Of a stretch of DNA of 8,589 nt, positions 1 through 7,984 are shown one piece after another. Position numbers and translations under genes: made by a program. The notes under the pieces are model-generated. The model was given only the letters and a program-made list of their open reading frames with translations. It ran no database searches and had not been told where the DNA came from. Source of the stretch: Calditrichota bacterium (GTDB lineage Bacteria > Calditrichota > Calditrichia > RBG-13-44-9 > J042); contig JAADJD010000035.1 in the NCBI GenBank assembly GCA_013150955.1, positions 1-8,589 on the forward strand. The letters are read 5' to 3'. Numbering within the stretch: the stretch's first letter is position 1; every line of letters starts with the position of its first letter.

Positions 1-15
1 TCATGATACTCCCCC
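1..15 (-). other. Possible start codon and RBS of a minus-strand gene that leaves the window
   Basis: On the minus strand an ATG occupies positions 4 to 2, preceded after four bases by GGGGGAG (positions 15 to 9), which looks like a Shine-Dalgarno sequence. An operator-like dyad lies just upstream at 21-40, as expected for the control region of such a gene. Only the first codon is visible, so nothing can be said about the product, and the match could be chance. Confidence 0.2.
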
Positions 16-20
16 AATAC

Positions 21-54
21 TATATTGTGATTACAATATAAATATTATATTTGT
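21..54. promoter_or_regulatory. Operator-like inverted repeat in AT-rich DNA
   Basis: TATATTGT at 21-28 is exactly mirrored by ACAATATA at 33-40 across a four-base spacer, giving a perfect 8+8 dyad. A further TTGT at 51-54 forms a looser second dyad with ACAA at 33-36. Dyads of this size suit dimeric helix-turn-helix repressors. The position, just upstream of a possible minus-strand start at 4 and about 160 bases before the plus-strand gene at 202, would suit control of the minus-strand gene. The regulator cannot be named from sequence alone. Confidence 0.35.
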
Positions 55-144
55 AGATTTCAATCATTTAGGATTAGGAATGATATGTTCGGCATCTTCA
101 TGGTGAGGCAAGGACTCCATTTTTTAAACAGGAACTTTTAGCGA

Positions 145-173
145 TTGAATATTCCGTCTTGCGCCCGTAATTT
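145..173 (+). promoter_or_regulatory. Weak candidate sigma-70-type promoter for the gene at 202
   Basis: TTGAAT at 145-150 (four of six bases of the -35 consensus) is separated by 17 bases from TAATTT at 168-173 (three of six bases of the -10 consensus). Transcription would begin near 180, leaving a leader of about 22 bases with the ribosome site AAAGG at 191-195. The spacing is ideal but the hexamers are poor. Confidence 0.25.
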
Positions 174-201
174 AGATTCGTAACATTGAAAAAGGTTGTG
201 C

Positions 202-495
202 ATGGACAGCCGTTTTACACGATATATGATAGCGACACTTCTGATGATAGCGATTGCGGATTTACCATACGGTTATTACATTTTCTTAAGAATAGCTGTA
301 ACTCTCGTTGCGATTACCATGGCAAATATGGCGTATCGACAAAAGCATTCGTACTGGATGATGCTGTTTATTGCAATTGCTATTCTGTTTAATCCTATAA
401 TTCCCGTTTATCTGGACAAGGAGATATGGATTGTAATTGACCTGGTGGTTGCACTTTTGTTCATTGTATCAGTGTTCTCTTTGCGCCTAAAATGA
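202..495 (+). CDS. Small four-helix membrane protein, DUF6804-like
   Basis: A 97-residue, very hydrophobic protein with about four membrane segments (roughly residues 8-19, 27-44, 51-68 and 75-94). The motifs LPYGYY (21-26), AILFNPIIPVYL (60-71) and EIW...IDL (74-81) match my recollection of the DUF6804 family of small bacterial membrane proteins, whose function is unknown. The start is the ATG at 202 because AAAGG lies six bases upstream; a TTG at 196 in frame would leave no room for that site. The gene stands alone: it points toward the convergent groEL end, and a MITE-like element begins nine bases after its stop. Its DNA is AT-rich compared with the chaperone cluster, suggesting an accessory or acquired gene. 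I am sure it is coding, moderately sure of the family, and can assign no role. Confidence 0.75.
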   Translation: MDSRFTRYMIATLLMIAIADLPYGYYIFLRIAVTLVAITMANMAYRQKHSYWMMLFIAIAILFNPIIPVYLDKEIWIVIDLVVALLFIVSVFSLRLK

Positions 496-503
496 ACAAT
501 TAA

Positions 504-668
504 CCCAAATAATGCATTAAACCGCGAATCACACGAATGAAACCAAAAAATATCTACAAAATCGCGAATAAACCCTGAAACACCTTTTCATACAGACACA
601 ATCCAATGTATTATATTGGTTTTATTTGTGTTAATTCGTGTCATTCGTAGGCTAATGCATAATCTGGG
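504..668. mobile_element. MITE-like palindromic element with 38-nt imperfect terminal inverted repeats
   Basis: The left end (504-541) and the reverse complement of the right end (668-631) agree at 30 of 38 positions, with uninterrupted blocks ATGCATTA and ACACGAAT. The 89-base interior has no gene and contains a smaller hairpin, CCAAT at 603-607 with ATTGG at 615-619. The 'CGAAT.ACACGAAT' theme resembles intergenic repeats I recall from many unrelated bacterial genomes. Its size, ends and lack of coding capacity suit a non-autonomous element moved by a transposase encoded elsewhere. No clear target-site duplication is visible. It fills the gap between the DUF6804-like gene and the groEL terminator and could fold into a long hairpin in RNA from either strand. 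Confidence 0.55.
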
Positions 669-670
669 AT

Positions 671-694
671 AAAAAACGCAGGCTGAAGCCTGCG
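671..694 (-). terminator. Rho-independent terminator of groEL
   Basis: CGCAGGCT at 677-684 is perfectly mirrored by AGCCTGCG at 687-694. Read on the minus strand, this GC-rich stem with a tight loop is followed at once by six T residues (A676 to A671 on the plus strand). It lies 71 bases after the groEL stop codon and is the only hairpin in the cluster with a proper T tract, so it is the likely end of the whole transcript. Confidence 0.8.
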
Positions 695-724
695 CCTGCC
701 GGTACCGTGAACATTCGAGTAGCA

Positions 725-755
725 CACCGACTTTCCCACCGGGGGAAAGCCGGTG
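725..755. repeat. REP-like imperfect palindrome after groEL
   Basis: CACCG (725-729) plus CTTTCCC (731-737) pairs with GGGAAAG (743-749) plus CGGTG (751-755), giving twelve base pairs with one mismatch and a five-base loop. It begins ten bases after the groEL stop, and only 30 bases separate it from the terminator stem. It has no T tract. It may be a REP-type intergenic palindrome, or a stem that protects the groEL mRNA 3' end from exonucleases. Confidence 0.5.
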
Positions 756-764
756 CCCCTGACA

Positions 765-2396
<1,632 letters not shown>

Positions 2397-2403
2397 TTAT
2401 TTT

Positions 2404-2688
2404 TTACAGAATGGCCAGGATATCATCTTCTTCCATAATCAAATATTTCTCTCCGTGAATCTCCACCTCTTCGCCAGCGTATTTGCTGAACAACACCTTG
2501 TCTCCCACCATGACCTCCAAGGGAACGCGTTTTCCATTTTTCAAGACACGGCCTTTCCCCACCGCGATCACTTCTCCCCGTTGCGGCTTATCCTTGGCCG
2601 TATCCGGAATGATGATCCCACCCGGCGTTTTTTCGTCTTCTTCCAGACGCCGGACGATGACGTGACTTCCCAGGGGTCGTAACTTCAT
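2404..2688 (-). CDS. groES: 10-kDa co-chaperonin GroES
   Basis: This 94-residue protein is the seven-fold lid that caps GroEL and sets the size and timing of its folding chamber. The N-terminal [11 protein letters not shown] strand is typical. The mobile loop is intact (residues about 16-35), with the hydrophobic tripeptide III (25-27) in GGIIIPDTA that docks onto GroEL. The C-terminal part, [13 protein letters not shown] followed by [13 protein letters not shown], is also standard. Length is normal for the family. The start follows GGAGGAGGAG by two bases, a close but very strong site. It lies 16 bases after the stop of the unknown secreted-protein gene, and no hairpin separates them, so translation or transcription may be linked to that gene. 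No CIRCE operator was seen upstream. Confidence 0.98.
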   Translation of the reverse strand: MKLRPLGSHVIVRRLEEDEKTPGGIIIPDTAKDKPQRGEVIAVGKGRVLKNGKRVPLEVMVGDKVLFSKYAGEEVEIHGEKYLIMEEDDILAIL

Positions 2689-2704
2689 GGCTCCTCCTCC
2701 TGTT

Positions 2705-3238
2705 TTAGACCACCCGTTGATTTTTCATCCGGTATCTGGCATAAAGATTCACTTTTGTGAATGGGCAAAAGTTTCCATCCAGAGAAATTTTTTGGCTGGA
2801 CACCGCATCCTCCCGGTGGATCAGATCCAATTCCTGCATCCGAACCGGAACAATGTAAATGGGTAAATTCATCGGGTAGCAGGTGAGGTAAAAGCGTCCA
2901 GGGGGCAACACCAATCGCACAGTGACGGTATCCACGCGCCCCGGAACGAACCGAATGGTTCGGGAAAAGTGTTTTAACAGCAGTAACTCTCTCTTGGCAT
3001 TCCACACGGAGAAATCCAGGCGGTATCGCAACTGTTTTCCATCTTCCAGAATACCCGGTAAGGCATTTTCCGGAAATGGCACCTGTACCATCAACGTCAC
3101 CTGCAGGGAATCCCCGACAGGTGATATCTTTACCGGTTGAATGCGAATCTGCGGATCGGGCTGTGCCAGCAACATCGACGTCCACACGACAATTCCGGCC
3201 AGTACTCCCCACCTCGGCCAGATGCTGGATCGGTTCAT
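2705..3238 (-). CDS. Secreted protein of unknown function, in the chaperone cluster
   Basis: The 177-residue product begins with a classic signal peptide: [10 protein letters not shown], then a hydrophobic stretch (11-24) ending LLA before QPDP, so cleavage is likely after Ala25. No cysteine is placed for lipid attachment. The mature part alternates hydrophobic and polar residues in the manner of a beta-sandwich ([33 protein letters not shown]) and has two cysteines, in YLTCYP and GNFCPF, that could pair. I recognise no family. The ATG at 3238 is chosen because GGGAGGTGG lies five bases upstream; an in-frame ATG eight codons earlier has no such site and would spoil the signal peptide. It sits between htrA and groES, reading the same way, which suggests an envelope-stress or secretion role, but that is inference from position. 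Confidence 0.85.
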   Translation of the reverse strand: MNRSSIWPRWGVLAGIVVWTSMLLAQPDPQIRIQPVKISPVGDSLQVTLMVQVPFPENALPGILEDGKQLRYRLDFSVWNAKRELLLLKHFSRTIRFVPGRVDTVTVRLVLPPGRFYLTCYPMNLPIYIVPVRMQELDLIHREDAVSSQKISLDGNFCPFTKVNLYARYRMKNQRVV

Positions 3239-3290
3239 GCAACCACCTCCCGTATTCCGCATCCATTGCCTTTCGAGCTGAGATCAAACA

Positions 3291-3321
3291 GGAGCCCGAA
3301 ATCCATTCCTTTTCGGGCTCC
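3291..3321 (-). terminator. Strong hairpin after htrA, without a full T tract
   Basis: GGAGCCCGAAA (3291-3301) and TTTCGGGCTCC (3311-3321) form a perfect 11-base-pair stem with a nine-base loop, starting eight bases after the htrA stop. On the minus strand it is followed by TGTTTGAT, a weak U-rich run. It could be a leaky terminator that lowers expression of the downstream unknown gene and groESL, or an RNA-processing or stabilising stem. Only 52 bases separate it from the next start codon, and I see no convincing promoter there. Confidence 0.6.
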
Positions 3322-3329
3322 TCTGCAAA

Positions 3330-4859
3330 CTATTCTTCGGGAATGGTAAAGGCGATAAACAGACGTTGCTCACCCCGCTGCACATACAGGGCGATGGGAT
3401 CTCCGGGTTTCAGCTCATCCACGATGCGCTCGAAGTCGCGGACGTTTTCCACCGGTTTTCGATTCACTTTCAGGATCACATCGCCCACATCCAGTCCACT
3501 GCGGGCTGCCGCGCTGCCGCGCCGGACGCGAACAACGACCACCCCTTTCACATCCTTGCTCAGTCCCAAACGGCTGCGCAGTTCCGGGGTGATGTTTTCC
3601 ACGCTAAATCCAAGCCGTTTGACGGCCTTTTTCTCGCGAGCAACGGGCTGTTCCTCTTCGGGCAATTCACCCAGCTTCACTTTCACTTTTTTCTTTTTGC
3701 CATCCCGCAGAATGGTAAGGGTGACCTCGGTACCGGGTTCGGTGGATGCCACCCGTGTGCTCAGGTCAAAACGGTTCTTGACTTTTTTGCCATTAAATTC
3801 CAGAATGATGTCTTCCGCTTTCAGCCCTGCTTTTTCGGCCGGACTGTCCTCCACCACCTGGCTGATGATGGCTCCTTCGGGTTTATCCAGGCCGTACACT
3901 TTGGCCATATCGGGGGTCACATCCCCAATATACACGCCCAGCCATCCGCGAACCACCCGGCCTTTCTCCAGGATATCTTCCATCACCTTCCGGGCCAGAT
4001 TCACCGGGATGGCAAATCCAATCCCCATGTACCCGCCGGATCGGGTGATGATGGCGGTGTTGATGCCGATGAGCTCGCCCTTGAGATTTACCAGCGGTCC
4101 CCCACTGTTTCCGGGATTGATGGCCGCATCGGTTTGAATGTAGTCCTGATACGTGGCCAGACCGGTGAAGCCACTGCGACCTTTCCCGCTGATGATGCCC
4201 GCCGTGACGGTGTGCTCCAGATTGGGATCCAGCGGCGACCCGATGGCCAGAACCCACTGGCCTACCCGGATATGATCCGAATCCCCAAATTTAATGGCCT
4301 TCAACCCGTCCACGTCAATTTTCAGCACTGCCAGATCGGTACGCTGGTCGCTGCCTTTGATCTCCGCTTTAAATTCCCGGCCATCAATCAATCGCACGTT
4401 GATGTCCTGCGCATCTTTGATCACATGAAAATTGGTGAGAATGATCCCGTCAGAACGGACAATCACACCGGAGCCCAGGCCTTCCCGGATGATATCCCCT
4501 TCCGGTTCGGGCATCTGGAAAAATCGCTTGAAGAAATCATCTCCGAAAAAATCATCGAACGGAAAGCCAAACGGCGTAACCCGCCGCCCTTTGACGACCG
4601 TTCGGGTAAAGATGGTAACCACGGAGGGATTCACCTGCTCGGCAACACTGGCAAAAGCGTTGCTGAGGGCGTCCAGTACTTCGGTGGAACCTTCAGGTGG
4701 TTCCGGTGATGTGGCCGGTGCCGGCACATCCGCCGGTGCCAGTGGCGTATCGGCATGACTCTGGTTGGTAATGTTCAATCCCGAAGCCAGAATCAATCCA
4801 ATGATAATCCCCAAACCAATCAGCAGCACGGCAAAACCGGTTAATTGTTTTCGATTCAT
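3330..4859 (-). CDS. degP: Membrane-anchored HtrA/DegP serine protease with two PDZ domains
   Basis: This 509-residue protein belongs to the HtrA family (S1C), which degrades or shelters misfolded proteins on the outer side of the cytoplasmic membrane. It has an N-terminal hydrophobic segment (about 8-27) that could be an anchor or an uncleaved signal, then a proline-rich linker (38-56). The trypsin-like domain carries the full triad: His145 in TNFHV, Asp175 in TDLAVLKI and Ser252 in GNSGGP. Two PDZ domains follow (about 305-395 and 415-506), as in DegP/DegQ rather than one-PDZ DegS. The F/D-rich segment at 97-114 lies where the regulatory LA loop of this family sits. AGGAGG eight bases before the ATG sets the start. 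It lies 149 bases after clpB with a hairpin between. DegP versus DegQ cannot be settled from sequence alone. Confidence 0.96.
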   Translation of the reverse strand: MNRKQLTGFAVLLIGLGIIIGLILASGLNITNQSHADTPLAPADVPAPATSPEPPEGSTEVLDALSNAFASVAEQVNPSVVTIFTRTVVKGRRVTPFGFPFDDFFGDDFFKRFFQMPEPEGDIIREGLGSGVIVRSDGIILTNFHVIKDAQDINVRLIDGREFKAEIKGSDQRTDLAVLKIDVDGLKAIKFGDSDHIRVGQWVLAIGSPLDPNLEHTVTAGIISGKGRSGFTGLATYQDYIQTDAAINPGNSGGPLVNLKGELIGINTAIITRSGGYMGIGFAIPVNLARKVMEDILEKGRVVRGWLGVYIGDVTPDMAKVYGLDKPEGAIISQVVEDSPAEKAGLKAEDIILEFNGKKVKNRFDLSTRVASTEPGTEVTLTILRDGKKKKVKVKLGELPEEEQPVAREKKAVKRLGFSVENITPELRSRLGLSKDVKGVVVVRVRRGSAAARSGLDVGDVILKVNRKPVENVRDFERIVDELKPGDPIALYVQRGEQRLFIAFTIPEE

Positions 4860-4958
4860 CGCACAATCCTCCTTTCTCCATCATTCGTATTGATGCTACG
4901 GTTGACCGCAACCCTCAGTTTCCACTCCCTGAAAATCGTTTCGCTTCCTGTATTGCAT

Positions 4959-4992
4959 ATCCTGCCCACCCCGGAACGGGAGCGGGCAGGAT
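4959..4992 (-). terminator. Hairpin between clpB and htrA, no T tract
   Basis: ATCCTGCCC (4959-4967) mirrors GGGCAGGAT (4984-4992) as a nine-base-pair stem, and the loop has a small extra CCC/GGG pairing. It starts 16 bases after the clpB stop. No run of T follows on the minus strand, so it is either a weak terminator or a 3'-end-stabilising stem that lets some transcription pass into htrA. The remaining 99 bases to the htrA start hold no promoter I can defend. Confidence 0.5.
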
Positions 4993-5008
4993 GCGTTCAA
5001 CAACGGTT

Positions 5009-7648
5009 TTACTCGGTTTCTTCCACCACTTCCGCTTTCTCGATGGGCTCGAAGACAATTTCCCCGTTTTGATAATCCACTTTGATGATCTGATTGCGGT
5101 GGAATTTGCCCGCCAGCAGATCGAAGGCCAGTTTGTCCACCACTTCTCGCTGAATGACCCGTTTCAACGGTCGGGCACCAAAGGCCGGATCGTAACCCAC
5201 TTCGGCCAGATGGTCTTTGGCAGCTTCGGTCAGTTCGATGTCCAGCCCCTGTTCCGCCAGCTGCTGCCGGATGCGTTCGACCTGCAGATCGACAATCCGT
5301 TTGATGTGCTCTTTGGTGAGGCTGTGGAAAACGATGATTTCATCCACCCGGTTTAAAAATTCCGGACGCAGCTGCTGCCGCAGCAATCCCAGTACCTCTT
5401 CCTGAATTTCCCGGAACAGTTCCTCGCGATTGTGTTCCGTCATCCGCATGGATTTTTCCAGAATCAACGGCGCACCGATGTTCGAGGTCATGATAATGAT
5501 GGTGTTTTTGAAATTCACCGTGCGCCCTTTGTTGTCCGTTAACCGCCCATCGTCCAGTACCTGCAACAGGATGTTGAACACCTCTGGATGTGCCTTTTCG
5601 ATTTCATCCAGTAGCACCACAGAATAAGGTTTGCGGCGTACGGCTTCGGTGAGCTGGCCGCCTTCTTCATAGCCCACATAACCCGGCGGTGCCCCGATCA
5701 AACGACTGACGGAATGCCGCTCCATGTATTCGGACATGTCGATGCGGATCATGGCGTTTTCGTCATCAAACAGGAATTCGGCCAGTGCACGGGCCAGTTC
5801 GGTTTTCCCAACCCCGGTTGGGCCAAGGAAGATGAACGATCCGATGGGACGGTTCTTATCCGCCAGACCCGCACGGGAGCGTCGGATGGCATTGGCCACC
5901 GCACGAATCGCTTCTTCCTGACCAATCACCCGCCGGGAGAGGCGCTCTTCGATCTTTAACAACTTCTCGCGCTCGCTTTCCAGCATTCGGGAAACCGGAA
6001 TGCCCGTCCAGCGACTGACAATTTCCGCAATGTCTTCTTCATCCACTTCTTCCTTCAGCATCTTTCGGTCTTTCTGGATTTCCTGCAGCTTCCGGGTCAG
6101 TTCTTCCACCTGTTTTTGCAATTCGGGGATGCGGCCGTATTTAATCTCGGCCACCCGGTTCAAATCGCCCATTCGCTCCGCCTTCTCCATTTCCACACGC
6201 AGCTGATCGATCTGGGCCTTGGTTTCCCGAATTTGTTGAATGGTTTGCTTTTCCAGCATCCAGTGGGCTCGCAATTTGTTGCGCTCTTCGCGCAAGTTGG
6301 CCAGCTCTTCCTCAATCTTCTTCAGCCGTTCCTTCGCCGCCGCATCTTTCTCTTTCTTCAGCGCCACCTGTTCAATTTCAAGCTGTTTGATGCGGCGCTC
6401 GATTTCGTCCAGCTCCTCGGGCATGGAATCAATCTCGATGCGCAGTCGCGAGGCCGCCTCATCGATTAAATCGATGGCCTTATCCGGTAAATACCGATCG
6501 GTGATGTAGCGATGCGACAGAGTGGCGGCGGCAATGATGGCTGCATCGGTAATTTTGACACCGTGGTGCACTTCATACTTCTCCTTCAATCCCCGAAGGA
6601 TGGAGATGGTGTCTTCCACGCTGGGCTCTTCCACCAGGATGGGCTGAAACCGCCGTTCCAGGGCCGGATCCTTTTCAATATGCTTGCGATACTCATCCAC
6701 GGTGGTTGCCCCAATGCAGCGCAGTTCACCCCGCGCCAGTGCCGGCTTCAGCATATTGGATGCATCCATGGCACCCTCCGCCGCACCGGCACCCACCAGG
6801 GTGTGAATTTCATCGATGAAAGTGATAATCTGCCCTTCCGATTCCTGAATTTCCTTCAGTACCGCCTTCAGGCGCTCTTCAAATTCGCCGCGGAATTTGG
6901 CACCGGCTACCAGCGCTCCCATATCCAGAGCCACAATCCGCTTGTCCTTTAGCGAATCGGGCACATCTCCATTGACGATGCGCTGGGCGATGCCTTCCAC
7001 AATTGCCGTTTTCCCGACACCCGGATCCCCGATTAAAACGGGATTATTTTTGGTGCGTCGGGAAAGCACCTGCAACACCCGGCGTATCTCCTCATCACGA
7101 CCGATGACCGGATCCAGCTTACCCTGACGCGCCAGCGCCGTTAAATCTCGCGTGTAGCGCTCCAGGGCCATGTATTTTCCTTCGGGATTCTGATCGGTAA
7201 CGCGCTGTTTGCCGCGCACTTCCTGCAGTGCTTTCAGGGTTAGATCCCGATCCACCCCAAAACCGGTCAGGATGCGATAGGCCTCTGTCCCTTTCACCTC
7301 CAGCATGGCCAGGAACAGGTGCTCTGTGGAGACGTATTCGTCTTTTAAATTTTTCGCCTCCTGCAAGGCCACGTTGATTAATTGATTCAGCTGGGGAGAT
7401 GCATACACCTGACCCGCAGCGCCATGCACTTTGGGGAATTTATTGATGGCGATGTCCAGCTGGGTCATGACATTGGCGGGATCCACCCCCATCTTTTTCA
7501 ACATGACCGGAACAATGCCCTGATCGTCTTCCAGAAGTGCTTTCAGCACGTGTTCCGGTTCCAGCTGTTGTTGATTGAGGCTAATGACCAGCTGTTGGGC
7601 GTTGGCCAGAGCCTCCTGTGCTTTTATGGTGAATTTATCCAGGTTCAT
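5009..7648 (-). CDS. clpB: ATP-dependent protein disaggregase ClpB
   Basis: This 879-residue Hsp100 ring ATPase extracts chains from aggregates, working with the DnaK system in the cytoplasm. The N-terminal Clp repeat domain covers about 1-145. The first AAA+ module has Walker A GDPGVGKT (207-214), Walker B with Asp279-Glu280, and pore loop KFRGEFE (251-257), with Phe where many ClpB proteins have Tyr. The charged coiled-coil middle domain spans roughly 400-530 and separates ClpB from ClpA/ClpC. The second module has GPTGVGKT (609-616), Walker B LLDE (679-682) and pore loop GYVGYEEGG (656-664). There is no ClpP-binding tripeptide insertion evident. The start at 7648 is chosen for AGGAGGT eight bases upstream; an in-frame ATG at 7693 lacks a ribosome site and adds 15 non-family residues. 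It is the first gene of the cluster. Confidence 0.98.
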   Translation of the reverse strand: MNLDKFTIKAQEALANAQQLVISLNQQQLEPEHVLKALLEDDQGIVPVMLKKMGVDPANVMTQLDIAINKFPKVHGAAGQVYASPQLNQLINVALQEAKNLKDEYVSTEHLFLAMLEVKGTEAYRILTGFGVDRDLTLKALQEVRGKQRVTDQNPEGKYMALERYTRDLTALARQGKLDPVIGRDEEIRRVLQVLSRRTKNNPVLIGDPGVGKTAIVEGIAQRIVNGDVPDSLKDKRIVALDMGALVAGAKFRGEFEERLKAVLKEIQESEGQIITFIDEIHTLVGAGAAEGAMDASNMLKPALARGELRCIGATTVDEYRKHIEKDPALERRFQPILVEEPSVEDTISILRGLKEKYEVHHGVKITDAAIIAAATLSHRYITDRYLPDKAIDLIDEAASRLRIEIDSMPEELDEIERRIKQLEIEQVALKKEKDAAAKERLKKIEEELANLREERNKLRAHWMLEKQTIQQIRETKAQIDQLRVEMEKAERMGDLNRVAEIKYGRIPELQKQVEELTRKLQEIQKDRKMLKEEVDEEDIAEIVSRWTGIPVSRMLESEREKLLKIEERLSRRVIGQEEAIRAVANAIRRSRAGLADKNRPIGSFIFLGPTGVGKTELARALAEFLFDDENAMIRIDMSEYMERHSVSRLIGAPPGYVGYEEGGQLTEAVRRKPYSVVLLDEIEKAHPEVFNILLQVLDDGRLTDNKGRTVNFKNTIIIMTSNIGAPLILEKSMRMTEHNREELFREIQEEVLGLLRQQLRPEFLNRVDEIIVFHSLTKEHIKRIVDLQVERIRQQLAEQGLDIELTEAAKDHLAEVGYDPAFGARPLKRVIQREVVDKLAFDLLAGKFHRNQIIKVDYQNGEIVFEPIEKAEVVEETE
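7169..7183 (-). promoter_or_regulatory. Possible internal translation start in clpB (Met160)
   Basis: Within clpB, GAAGGA (7183-7178) lies six bases before the ATG for Met160 (7171-7169), directly ahead of [10 protein letters not shown], the usual beginning of the first AAA+ module. Initiation here would give a 720-residue ClpB without its N domain. E. coli makes such a short form from a GTG at codon 149; the aligned valine here (Val150) is a GTT codon and cannot do so. Such sites also occur by chance. Confidence 0.3.
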
Positions 7649-7697
7649 CTGTTTCAACCTCCTTTCTTTCGATGGATGATGATTGCACCCCATTTAA

Positions 7698-7713
7698 TAC
7701 AATTTTTGTGCCA
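7698..7713 (-). promoter_or_regulatory. Sigma-54-like -24/-12 site upstream of clpB
   Basis: On the minus strand TGGCAC (7713-7708) is followed after five bases by TTGTA (7702-7698). The spacing is exactly that of the sigma-54 consensus TGGCACGNNNNTTGCW, with differences at only two fixed positions: A for G after TGGCAC, and T for the C of the -12 GC pair. Transcription would begin near 7687, about 39 bases before the clpB ATG. The changed -12 base weakens the case, and no activator gene or enhancer is visible. Confidence 0.35.
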
Positions 7714-7751
7714 AAGGAACCACCTCCAATCTATCCCATTGATTTTATTAA

Positions 7752-7865
7752 GATTATAACAATCACTTCCTGGCGATCGACTCCGGCAATCTGACAAAAG
7801 GTTATGCCATTCAGGCGGACAGTGTTACTGAACGCGGATTTTTTCCAATTAATGTTTCTGGCATT
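7752..7865 (+). pseudogene. Possible 3' remnant of a lost gene
   Basis: Between stop codons at 7749-7751 and at the end of this stretch lies an open frame with no ATG start, ending in ...GYAIQADSVTERGFFPINVSG. From about 7770 to 7830 the DNA is richer in GC than the AT-rich DNA on its right, and the residues look protein-like rather than random. It could be the C-terminal end of a gene cut off by rearrangement. I recognise no family, the stretch is short, and it overlaps the clpB promoter candidates on the other strand, so chance is a real alternative. Confidence 0.2.
7753..7761 (-). promoter_or_regulatory. Extended -10 promoter candidate for clpB
   Basis: The minus strand reads TGTTATAAT (7761-7753), a perfect extended -10 box (TG, one base, then TATAAT). 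No good -35 hexamer stands 16 to 18 bases upstream, as is usual for extended -10 promoters. Transcription would begin near 7746, leaving a leader of about 98 bases. It is the best housekeeping-type promoter visible for the cluster. Confidence 0.5.
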
Positions 7866-7984
7866 GAAAACAATTAAAATTTTGTCCAACTGCAGTAAAT
7901 CAATCAAAACATAATTTTTTACTCGTGCAATTTAGGGCCATTCATTAATTTTTATTAAACAGAAAAATTGGAGATAATGTCGCT
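7866..7984. other. AT-rich leader of the orphan gene; no further feature seen
   Basis: This stretch is strongly AT-rich and contains no open frame, repeat or convincing promoter pair. The only functional signal is GGAG at 7970-7973, 11 bases before the ATG at 7985, a somewhat long but usable ribosome-site spacing. The sharp change of base composition from the clpB side suggests that a boundary of acquired DNA lies close by. Confidence 0.5.

Noticed and set aside
2747-2762. Dyad ATTCAC-TTTT-GTGAAT before groES
   Set aside because: It is only six bases per arm, lies inside the coding part of the secreted-protein gene, and does not match CIRCE or another known heat-shock operator.
2685-3287. 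A 200-codon minus-strand frame over the secreted-protein gene
   Set aside because: It overlaps the frame that has a good ribosome site and signal peptide, has no ribosome site of its own, and its translation has no coherent hydrophobic pattern. It also runs into the groES start.
3076-4709. Two long plus-strand open frames (353 and 447 codons) across the htrA region
   Set aside because: They lie antisense to htrA, whose protein has an intact protease triad and two PDZ domains. Their translations are low-complexity Ser/Arg/Pro or His/Phe/Gln-rich shadows typical of GC-rich reverse strands.
7649-7693. Earlier in-frame ATG for clpB at 7693, adding 15 residues
   Set aside because: No ribosome site precedes it, the added residues do not resemble a ClpB N-terminus, and AGGAGGT stands at ideal spacing before the ATG at 7648.
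7667-7693. Sigma-32-like ACCCCATTTA on the plus strand near clpB
   Set aside because: It faces away from clpB, has no proper -35 box, and no nearby plus-strand heat-shock gene exists.
7696-7727. GGAGGTGG followed by a TTG and a six-codon frame in the clpB leader
   Set aside because: The ribosome-like site is good but the frame stops after six codons and shows no attenuation-type residue run or alternative hairpins. A leader peptide cannot be supported.
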